Shown piece by piece: positions 48,227 through 55,400 of a DNA stretch of 64,000 bases (the stretch's first letter is position 1; each line of letters opens with the position of its first letter). The position numbers and the translations under genes were made by a program. The DNA lies in NCBI RefSeq assembly GCF_052114085.1, contig NZ_JBFREB010000001.1, positions 248,001-312,000 of the forward strand, written 5' to 3'. The notes beneath the pieces are model-generated. The model saw only the letters and a list, made by a program, of their open reading frames with translations, ran no database searches and was not told the DNA's origin. The DNA comes from Leifsonia sp052114085 (GTDB taxonomy: Bacteria; Actinomycetota; Actinomycetes; Actinomycetales; Microbacteriaceae).

Positions 48227-48868
48227 TCAGACGAAGCCGACGGCTCGCTGGGTTTCCGGAAGCAGGGACGGAGAAAGGCGCCAGCCGTGATTCTCGTCGA
48301 TCCAGGTGTGCGCGCCCGACTCGATACCGTCGATCATCCAACCGACGAGGGTGCAGATCGATCGGGCCTTCCATAGGCGCTCGGTCCCAGGGACGCCGAA
48401 CTCTTCCGTCCGATACCGCAGGCGCGGGGGTCGAGGCCCTGGCTCGAGGCACTCGACTGCGCACCCGAGGTTGTCATCCACCAGCCGGAGCCATCCTGTC
48501 CCGGCTCCGAAGGATGGCAGCGGTTCGGCCGAGTCGAATCCGAAGAGCCTGTAGCTGTCGATCGCGGCCTCGAGTGACTGCATGTCGAACCGGGGAAGTG
48601 CAAGCCGACTAGCGGGGCCGGCGGCGAGGTTCCGGCCATTGTGCCATCCGAACCAGGCGACGACTTCGTCCGGGGCGGTCAGCCCCACTTCAGCCAATCG
48701 AACGCGGACCGCGTGTTCGGAAAGCCCGGTGTTCAGCCAGTTCTGGACAGGAACGCCAACCCGAATCAGGCGCTCCTCCAGCGCCGACAGCAGGTCAACC
48801 AGGACAGCCGCTCCGGCCGGCGCGATCTCAGGACCGTCAGGGGTGTCGACGTACACGCGCCCGGTCAT
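48227..48868 (-). CDS. SMI1/KNR4 (SUKH)-like protein
   Basis: A 213-residue protein with the SUKH superfamily pattern: LLSALEERLIRVGVPVQNWL, LNTGLSEHAVRVRLAEVGLT, then PDEVVAWFGWHNG and LPRFDMQSLEAAIDSYR. SUKH proteins often act as immunity proteins against secreted toxins, but many are orphan housekeeping copies. No toxin gene is adjacent, so immunity is not implied here. GGAGGCCGAC precedes the ATG. It is convergent with the LysR gene. Confidence 0.75.
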   Translation of the reverse strand: MTGRVYVDTPDGPEIAPAGAAVLVDLLSALEERLIRVGVPVQNWLNTGLSEHAVRVRLAEVGLTAPDEVVAWFGWHNGRNLAAGPASRLALPRFDMQSLEAAIDSYRLFGFDSAEPLPSFGAGTGWLRLVDDNLGCAVECLEPGPRPPRLRYRTEEFGVPGTERLWKARSICTLVGWMIDGIESGAHTWIDENHGWRLSPSLLPETQRAVGFV

Positions 48869-49216
48869 GGTCGGCCTCCGCTGTATTCAAGGGTGAGCTT
48901 CGATCGGATCGTATCGACCAGGATCCCATGACTTCAGCCCCCCGATCGGGTAGCCAGCGTGCACGACCCCCGCGAGCAGCAACACAGGGATGAGGATGTC
49001 CATGCCGGCGAGGCTAGACCGGAGCCTCCATCAGGGAATCGGGCCTGAATGAACTATTGATGAACTCCGGCTGAGTATTTCTCCGGTCCGACGGCGACTC
49101 GATTACTCGCCAGAGCGTGAGTACGGTGGGGGTCCACCAATATTCATGCCGGGGAGGTTCGGGGTGCGCATCCAGAACGCCGTCGTCACCGTTCATGAAG
49201 TCGGGCGCCGGCTCGC
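48869..49216. other. 348-bp region with one possible 38-residue peptide
   Basis: No large gene is seen. A short minus-strand frame at 48887-49003 may encode a hydrophobic peptide (see that entry). The rest, 49004-49216, is non-coding with AT-richer patches such as CCAATATTCATG, plausible promoter DNA for the DUF445 gene. No inverted repeat stood out. Confidence 0.5.
48887..49003 (-). CDS. Possible 38-residue peptide with N-terminal hydrophobic segment
   Basis: The frame reads MDILIPVLLLAGVVHAGYPI followed by a polar tail ending in DPIEAHP. The start resembles a signal peptide or single membrane helix. It ends 18 bp before the SUKH-like gene and might be co-transcribed with it. There is no clear ribosome site, so it may be chance. 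Confidence 0.35.
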   Translation of the reverse strand: MDILIPVLLLAGVVHAGYPIGGLKSWDPGRYDPIEAHP

Positions 49217-50476
49217 GTGACGGCTCTTCCGACCGACGCCGAACGCCGCCTCGCCTTGCGGCGGATGAAAGCGCTCGCGACCAGCCTGCTCGCCGTGGCC
49301 GCCGTCGTGTTCTCCGTTGCGTTCGCGCTGCAGGACCGCTACCCCTGGCTCGGGTTCGTGCGCGCCGCCGCCGAAGGCGCGATGGTGGGAGCGCTTGCCG
49401 ACTGGTTCGCGGTGACCGCACTGTTCCGGCATCCCCTCGGGCTGCGGATCCCGCACACGGCCATCATCCCGAACCGCAAGGACGAGATCGGGGCGAGCCT
49501 CGGCGAGTTCGTGGAGACCAACTTCCTCTCCGACCAGGTGGTCGCCGGCAAGCTGGGCACGATCGACCTCGCCGGCGCGGCCGCCGGCTGGCTCTCCGAG
49601 CCGCAGAACGCACGCCGGGTGGTTGCGGAGTCTTTCCGCGGCATCACCGGGCTCGCCGCCCTGATCGACGACGAACGGATGCGCGAGGCGATGGAGGCGG
49701 TCGTGCGCACACACCTCGTCGCGCCGTTGTGGGGTCCGCCGCTCGGGCGGCTCGGCGCTCGAGTGCTCAGCTCCGGCGGGCATCGCGACGCGGTCGACCT
49801 CCTGCTCGACCGCCTGGATGAGTGGCTCGCGGCCAACCCCGAGGCGTTCGGACCGGTGGTGTCGCGTCGTCTCCCGTCGTGGTTGCCGTCGTTCGTGGAC
49901 CGGGTGATCGACGAGCGCCTCCACACGGAGGCGCGCCGGTTCGTCCGCGAGATGCGCGACGACCCCGACCACCGGCTCCGTCGCTCGCTGGATGAGTACC
50001 TCATCCAGTTCGCCGACCGGCTGCAGCACGACGCGGCGACCATCGAACGACTGGAGGCGGCGAAGGGGCGCGCCTTCGACGATCCACGAATCCGCGAGCT
50101 CGCTGCCTCCACCTGGGCGGCCGCGCGTACCGCGGCGATGGACGCCCTCTCCGACGAGGACGGTGAATTGCGGCGTCGCGCGGAGGCATTCGTCGCCGAT
50201 GTCGCCCGGCGTGTCCTGGCGGATGACGAGCTGAGGGCATCCCTCAACACGCGCCTGACCGACGCCGCCCTGCACCTCGTGACGAGCTACCGCAGCGACA
50301 TCGCGCACGTCATCACGGAGACCGTGCAGTCCTGGGACCCGGCCGAGACGACCGACAAGATCGAGACCCAGGTCGGCCGCGACCTCCAGTTCATCCGCAT
50401 CAACGGCACGGTCGTCGGCGCGCTCGCGGGACTGGCGATCTACAGCGTGGCCACTGGCATCTCGGCGCTGCTCTAA
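49217..50476 (+). CDS. DUF445 family membrane-associated protein (YjiN-like)
   Basis: A 419-residue DUF445 protein. It has one N-terminal transmembrane pair (MKALATSLLAVAAVVFSVAF, then a AAAEGAMVGALADWFAVTALF motif, the family signature), a long helical and basic middle with HRDAVDLLLDRLDEWLAANP-type repeats, and a C-terminal helix NGTVVGALAGLAIYSVATG. The family is of unknown function. It starts with GTG at 49217 without a clear ribosome site. It is convergent with the MMPL exporter gene. Confidence 0.88.
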   Translation: MTALPTDAERRLALRRMKALATSLLAVAAVVFSVAFALQDRYPWLGFVRAAAEGAMVGALADWFAVTALFRHPLGLRIPHTAIIPNRKDEIGASLGEFVETNFLSDQVVAGKLGTIDLAGAAAGWLSEPQNARRVVAESFRGITGLAALIDDERMREAMEAVVRTHLVAPLWGPPLGRLGARVLSSGGHRDAVDLLLDRLDEWLAANPEAFGPVVSRRLPSWLPSFVDRVIDERLHTEARRFVREMRDDPDHRLRRSLDEYLIQFADRLQHDAATIERLEAAKGRAFDDPRIRELAASTWAAARTAAMDALSDEDGELRRRAEAFVADVARRVLADDELRASLNTRLTDAALHLVTSYRSDIAHVITETVQSWDPAETTDKIETQVGRDLQFIRINGTVVGALAGLAIYSVATGISALL

Positions 50477-50497
50477 GCCGCCGTGCCCCTCAGGACG

Positions 50498-52888
50498 TCA
50501 GGTGTGGTGGCGGCGCTCGAGGGCGGCGCCCTCTACATCGACGTTGGGGAGGATGCGGTCGAGCCAGCGCGGGATCCACCACGCGGAGCGGCCGAGCAGG
50601 TGCATGAGCGCCGGCATGAGCAGCATCCGGACCAGGAAGGCGTCGACGAGCACGCCGAACGCCAGGCCGAAGCCGATCGAGCGGATCATCGTGGACTCGC
50701 TGAAGACGAACCCGCCGAACACCGAGATCATGATCAGAGCGGCTGCGGTCACGACGGTACGGCCGGCCCGGAAGCCCTTCGCGACCGCCAGCCGTGCGGA
50801 TGCGCCGTGCACATAGGCTTCGCGCATCCCGGACGCCAGGAACAGTTGGTAGTCCATCGCCAGGCCGAACAGGATGCCGACGAGGATCACGGGCAGGAAG
50901 CTCAGGATGGGCCCGGTGTGGATGCTCAGCGCGTCGGCGCCCCAGCCCCACTGGAACAGCGCCGTGATGGCACCGTAGGTCGCGAACAGCGACAGGATGA
51001 ATCCACCGGTTGCGATGAGCGGGACGAGCAGTGAGCGGAACACCAGGATCATGATCAGCAGCGACAGGCCGACCACCACCAGGAGGTAGAGCGGCAGCAC
51101 GGCGGCCAGGTTCGCGGAGATGTCGAGGTTGATCGCGGTCTGACCGGAGACGCCCAGGTGGATGTCGTCGTCGACCGGGCCCAGTTCGCGGAGCGCGCCG
51201 ACCAGCTTCTCGGTCGAGACGCTGTTCGGGCCCTCGGCCGGAACGACTTGGAACGCCATCAGCTCGTGGTCGTCGGAGACCGCGATGGGAGCGACGGCCA
51301 CCACATCCTTCTGGTCGGCGAGCACCCGGGCGATGTCGAGCTGGGTGGAGGTGACCTTGTCGTCGGGCAGTCCCGCGGGGACGTTCGCCGTCACGAGCAG
51401 CGGGCCGGTGGCTCCGGCCCCGAACGAGTTCGACGTCTGCATGAAGGCGTCGTACGTCGTCGAGCCGACCGGCTCGGAGGATCCGTCCGGCAGTCCGACC
51501 CGCATCGAGAGCGCGGGGATGGCGACGATCAGCAGCACAGCCGTGCTGGCGAGGACCGTCAGCACCGCGCGCGCTGTCGACATGGGCTTGGCTTTGGTGT
51601 CGTCGGGATTGACCTGGCCCACCTTTGCGCGTGCCCGCTTGCTGAGCACCCGGGTACCCAGCAGTCCGAGGAGTGCCGGGGTGAGGGTGATGGCGATGAG
51701 CACGGCCAGGATCACGGCGATGGCGCCGACCGTGCCCATCAGGCCGAGGAAGGGCACGCCGGTGACGTTCAGCGCGAGCAGCGCGACGACGACCGTGGTG
51801 CCGGCGAAGACGACGGCGTTGCCGGAGGTGCCGTTGGCGAGGCCCACCGACTCCTTCGGCTCGGCGCCCTCGAGGAGCTGTCTGCGGTGCCGTTTGACGA
51901 TGAAGAGCGAGTAGTCGATGCCGACGGCCAGACCGAGCATGATCGCGAGTACGGGCGTGACCGACGCCATCTCGACCACTCCCGAGAAGGCGAGCGATCC
52001 GAGGGCCGCCACGGCGACGCCGAAGAGGGCCGTGAACAGCGGGAGTGCGGCCGCGACCAGGGAGCCGAGCACCACGATCAGCACGATCGCGGCGATGACC
52101 ACGCCGACTGCCTCGCCGACGCCGACGATCTGCGGCACGCCCTGGGCGATGTCGGTGGAGAACGACACCGTGGCGCCGTCGATGGGCTTCGACTCGAAGT
52201 GCTCGATGACCGCCTGCTTGGAGTCCTCGGACAGTTCCAGCCGGGGCTTGGTGAAGGCGACGTTGACCAGGGCGGTCGAGCCGTCCTTCGATACGACGCG
52301 GATCTCGTCGGACAGTTTCAGCAGCTCGGCACCCTGGTCCAGTGCGGCCTGCTTGGTCGTGAGCGTCGCGAGTCCGTCGTCGATGGTGGCTTGCTGCGCA
52401 TCGAGTTGGGTGGTGGGGGGCCCCGCGGACTGCAGTTGCGCCTTCGCAGCGTCGAGCTGGGTCTGTCCGGCGTCCAACTGGGCGCGTGCCTGGTCGAGCT
52501 GGGCCTGCCCGTCGGTGACCTGCTGGTGCCGGGCGGCGCGCTGCGCCTCGGTCTCGAACGGGTCGATGACTTTCGACACGTCGGGAAGGTCACCCGAGTC
52601 TTTCACCAGCGCGCTGATCTGGGACCGCTGATCCGCGGTGAGTGCGGAGCCGTCGTCGGTCTGAAAGACGACTGTTCCCGCGGCTCCCGCATAGTCCGGG
52701 AGCTTCTTCGTGAGCTGGTCGACGACGGCTCCGGATGCGGTGCCCGGCACATCGAAGCTCGACGCGAGGCCCTTGAAGCCGATCAGGAAGCCGCCGACAG
52801 CGATCCCGAGGACGATGATCCACGCGACGATCACACGCCATCCGTGACGCGCCGAGAAAGTGCCCAGCCGGTAGAGCAGTTCTGCCAC
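50498..52888 (-). CDS. MMPL/RND-family exporter
   Basis: A 796-residue MMPL-type transporter of the RND superfamily. The first helix is WRVIVAWIIVLGIAVGGFLI, then a large external loop, five more helices, a second loop, and a second helix bundle including ILVGILFGLAMDYQLFLASG, carrying the conserved Asp-Tyr pair of the proton relay; the equivalent AIMLGLAVGIDYSLFIVKRH is in the first half. The first loop has a coiled-coil with heptad repeats QAQLDQARAQLDAGQTQLDA. GAAGGG lies 6 bp before the GTG at 52888; an ATG 6 bp upstream is too close to it. It probably exports a lipid or hydrophobic compound and is divergent from a TetR gene. Confidence 0.92.
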   Translation of the reverse strand: MAELLYRLGTFSARHGWRVIVAWIIVLGIAVGGFLIGFKGLASSFDVPGTASGAVVDQLTKKLPDYAGAAGTVVFQTDDGSALTADQRSQISALVKDSGDLPDVSKVIDPFETEAQRAARHQQVTDGQAQLDQARAQLDAGQTQLDAAKAQLQSAGPPTTQLDAQQATIDDGLATLTTKQAALDQGAELLKLSDEIRVVSKDGSTALVNVAFTKPRLELSEDSKQAVIEHFESKPIDGATVSFSTDIAQGVPQIVGVGEAVGVVIAAIVLIVVLGSLVAAALPLFTALFGVAVAALGSLAFSGVVEMASVTPVLAIMLGLAVGIDYSLFIVKRHRRQLLEGAEPKESVGLANGTSGNAVVFAGTTVVVALLALNVTGVPFLGLMGTVGAIAVILAVLIAITLTPALLGLLGTRVLSKRARAKVGQVNPDDTKAKPMSTARAVLTVLASTAVLLIVAIPALSMRVGLPDGSSEPVGSTTYDAFMQTSNSFGAGATGPLLVTANVPAGLPDDKVTSTQLDIARVLADQKDVVAVAPIAVSDDHELMAFQVVPAEGPNSVSTEKLVGALRELGPVDDDIHLGVSGQTAINLDISANLAAVLPLYLLVVVGLSLLIMILVFRSLLVPLIATGGFILSLFATYGAITALFQWGWGADALSIHTGPILSFLPVILVGILFGLAMDYQLFLASGMREAYVHGASARLAVAKGFRAGRTVVTAAALIMISVFGGFVFSESTMIRSIGFGLAFGVLVDAFLVRMLLMPALMHLLGRSAWWIPRWLDRILPNVDVEGAALERRHHT

Positions 52889-52934
52889 GAGCATCCCTTC
52901 GTCTGCGCCGTTACGGCGCTCGATCGATAATACG

Positions 52935-52952
52935 CAACGGTCCGTCTCGTTG
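52935..52952. promoter_or_regulatory. CAACG/CGTTG inverted repeat, TetR operator candidate
   Basis: CAACG (52935-52939) and CGTTG (52948-52952) flank an 8-nt spacer, with ACGGTCCGT (52937-52945), a palindrome about a central T, overlapping it. It lies between the divergent MMPL exporter and TetR genes. Confidence 0.4.
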
Positions 52953-52973
52953 AATGACGATAAGCTGTGAACC

Positions 52974-53549
52974 ATGCCGGACGGACGACGGGGAGCCGCG
53001 CGCAGCGAGGCGGCGCGGCTGGCCATTCTGGACGCCACAGCGGCCCTGTTCGCGGAGCGGGGCTACGACCACCTCAGCATCGAGGGCATCGCGGCCCGCG
53101 CAGGCGTCGGCAAGCAGACGGTCTACCGGTGGTGGTCGGGCAAGAGCGAACTCATCTCGGAGTGCCTGCTCGAAGGCAAGCTCCTGCCGGACCACTTCGT
53201 GGTCGCCGACACCGGAGACCTGCGAACGGACCTGGTGGCGTGGCTGCGCGAGGTCGTCGCCGTCCTCGAGAGCCCCGCCGGCGAAGGGCTGTTCCGTTCA
53301 CTTATCGCAGCGGCGACGGCCAATGAGGATGTGGGCCGGCGCCTGCGGGAGTCGCTCGCCGACCCACGGCTGTTCTCTCAGCGGTTGCGGGATGCGCGCG
53401 AGAGCGGCGAGCTCCGGCCCGATCTTCCGATCGAGGACGTCAGCGAGACCATCATCGGTGCCCTCGTGTTCCGGGCGCTGGCGCGAACGCCCTCGGACGC
53501 GGGGTTCCCCGAGCGGCTGGTCGACCTCATCCTGGGCGCACGCGGCTAG
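52974..53549 (+). CDS. TetR family transcriptional regulator
   Basis: A 191-residue TetR-type repressor. The N-terminal helix-turn-helix is seen in ILDATAALFAERGYDHLSIE and GIAARAGVGKQTVYRWWSGK, followed by a helical ligand-binding domain ending in VDLILGARG. The C-terminal part resembles the TetR_C subfamily with a DPRLFSQRLRDARESGEL segment. It is divergent from the MMPL exporter, which it presumably represses until an exported compound binds. Start ATG is without a strong ribosome site. Confidence 0.92.
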   Translation: MPDGRRGAARSEAARLAILDATAALFAERGYDHLSIEGIAARAGVGKQTVYRWWSGKSELISECLLEGKLLPDHFVVADTGDLRTDLVAWLREVVAVLESPAGEGLFRSLIAAATANEDVGRRLRESLADPRLFSQRLRDARESGELRPDLPIEDVSETIIGALVFRALARTPSDAGFPERLVDLILGARG

Positions 53550-53579
53550 CTGCCCCGCCCCAGCGGTGGTCGTCGCTCG

Positions 53580-54200
53580 TCACGCGGTGGGCCGCCACGG
53601 TTCGGTCGCGTGAGCGAGCCAGACCTGCTGGGGCTCGAGAGCGCGGATGAGCCGCTGGCCGTCCGTCGTGGGCTCGTCGAGCTCACCGAACCACACCGCC
53701 GTGTCCCCGGCGATCACGATCGGACGCTCGTCCGTCTCGACCACGACGATCTGCGAACCGCGCGTGTGACCCGGCGCTGGAACCAGCCTGACCCCCGGGA
53801 GCAGCTCGACCTCCCCATCCACTGCCGTGTACTCGACCCCGGGAGCGTCGACCCACTCCCGGATCGTGTAGTCCTCGAGGCTGCGAGCATCCTCGAGCTC
53901 CCGGCGCTGCACGTACACCGGTCGGCCACGGAAGAGGTGATTGCCGCCGCAGTGGTCGAAATGCAAATGGGTGTTCACCACGGCGGTGATGCCGTCGAGG
54001 TCCACGTCCTGCTCGCTCAACGGCTCGAGGATCGGATCCATGTCGGCCACCGCAGGATGCAACTCGGTCATCCCGGTATCCACGAGAATTCGTCCGGCCG
54101 GATGATCGATCACGTGCACGACGACGGGTAACCGCTCCTCGACGGCGAGCAGGGTCGCCACCGGGATGGGCGTGATCGTGATGCTCTCGGGGATCGTCAT
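53580..54200 (-). CDS. MBL-fold hydrolase, N-acyl homoserine lactonase-like
   Basis: A 206-residue metallo-beta-lactamase-fold protein. The zinc-binding HLHFDHCGG motif is present, along with ILVDTGMTE, later APGHTRGSQ (His) and VIAGDTAVWF (Asp). The order and length match quorum-quenching lactonases (AttM/AiiA-type) and related hydrolases. It could act on lactones or other esters. GGAGGTGCGGA supports the ATG at 54200; an extra 9 residues upstream are possible. It is divergent from oleA. Confidence 0.88.
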   Translation of the reverse strand: MTIPESITITPIPVATLLAVEERLPVVVHVIDHPAGRILVDTGMTELHPAVADMDPILEPLSEQDVDLDGITAVVNTHLHFDHCGGNHLFRGRPVYVQRRELEDARSLEDYTIREWVDAPGVEYTAVDGEVELLPGVRLVPAPGHTRGSQIVVVETDERPIVIAGDTAVWFGELDEPTTDGQRLIRALEPQQVWLAHATEPWRPTA

Positions 54201-54363
54201 TCCGCACCTCCACAGACCGGGCGCCACATTCCAGCTGGTTGCATGCGGTCACTGTACATCTGCCCGTTCCGGGCGTCGCGAAGGGGCGTGCGGCGGGCAA
54301 CCCCATCCGGCGGCTGAGGGCAACCCCCAGTCGAAACCCCGTTTTCAGAACTATGGTGTTGAA

Positions 54364-55395
54364 ATGGCCCATATTCCCGGGAACGCAACCACCCGGCACA
54401 GCAACGTCTCGTTGCTCTCGGTCGCGACCACGCTGGCAAATCGCATCACCACCTCTGAGGAGATCGAGCGGCACCTGGTGCCGGTGCTCGAGCGGTTGAA
54501 GTTACCCACGGGGCTGCTGCAGCGTGTCGCCGGTGTTCGCGAGCGACGCAACTGGGAAGAGGGCACGACCTTCGACTCGGCCGCCGTCGACGCGGGGCGT
54601 CGCGCGCTCGCCGAGGCGGGTGTCCGACCCGACCAGGTCGGGCTCCTCATCAATACGTCGATCACGCGCCCGCATCTCGAGCCGTCTGTGGCGGTACGCA
54701 TCCACCACGGGCTCGGCCTGCCGTCGTCGGCGATCAACTTCGACATCACGAACGCCTGCCTCGGGTTCGTGAACGGGATGACCCTCGCCGCCGGCATGGT
54801 CGACTCCGGGCAGATCGACTACGCGGTGGTGGTCGACGGCGAGGACGCCGACCAGGTGCAGCTCAACACGATCGAGCGCCTGCAGCGGGCGGGCATCGGG
54901 CGGGCGGAGTTCATGAGCGAGTTCGCGAGCCTCACCCTCGGGTCGGGAGCCGCAGCCGCCGTGATCGGCCGAAGCGACCTCCATCCGGACGGCCACCGCA
55001 TGCTGGGCGGCGTCACCCGCGCGGCGACGCAATTCAACGCACTGTGCGTCGGCAGCGTCGACGGCATGTTCACGGACGCCAAAGCGCTCCTCAAGGGCGG
55101 CATGGATCTCGTGACCGCGGCATGGCGGGAAGCGCGCAAGCACTGGAACTGGACCCAGATGGACCGCTACATCATGCACCAGGTGTCGGACGTGCACACC
55201 GACGCGATCGTGAAGGCGGTGAAACTGGACCGCTCGCGCATCCCGCTCACCTACCCGACGCTCGGGAACATGGGGCCGGCTTCGATTCCGATCACACTGG
55301 CGCAGGAGGCGGCGTCGCTGCGACGCGGCGACCGGGTGCTGCTCATGGGCGTGGGTTCGGGGCTCAACACCTCGATGCTCGAGATCGCCTGGTAG
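54364..55395 (+). CDS. oleA: Acyl-CoA condensing enzyme OleA (thiolase/KAS III-like)
   Basis: A 343-residue thiolase-superfamily protein, similar to 3-oxoacyl-ACP synthase III. OleA joins two fatty acyl-CoAs head to head to a 2-alkyl-3-ketoacid, the first step of long-chain olefin synthesis. Its active-site Cys132 is in NFDITNACLGFVNG; the catalytic His lies in MHQVSDVHTD and the Asn in TLGNMGPASIPITLA. The ATG at 54364 gives a family-like start; no strong ribosome site is seen. The fused oleBC gene follows after 5 bp. Confidence 0.92.
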   Translation: MAHIPGNATTRHSNVSLLSVATTLANRITTSEEIERHLVPVLERLKLPTGLLQRVAGVRERRNWEEGTTFDSAAVDAGRRALAEAGVRPDQVGLLINTSITRPHLEPSVAVRIHHGLGLPSSAINFDITNACLGFVNGMTLAAGMVDSGQIDYAVVVDGEDADQVQLNTIERLQRAGIGRAEFMSEFASLTLGSGAAAAVIGRSDLHPDGHRMLGGVTRAATQFNALCVGSVDGMFTDAKALLKGGMDLVTAAWREARKHWNWTQMDRYIMHQVSDVHTDAIVKAVKLDRSRIPLTYPTLGNMGPASIPITLAQEAASLRRGDRVLLMGVGSGLNTSMLEIAW

Positions 55396-55400
55396 GCGGC

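Noticed and set aside
49193..50308. 371-residue minus-strand frame opposite the DUF445 gene
   Set aside because: Shadow of the DUF445 gene, Arg-rich, no family match.
51158..52930. 590-residue plus-strand frame opposite the MMPL exporter
   Set aside because: Low-complexity Gly/Arg/Asp composition and full antisense overlap with a gene that has all family motifs.
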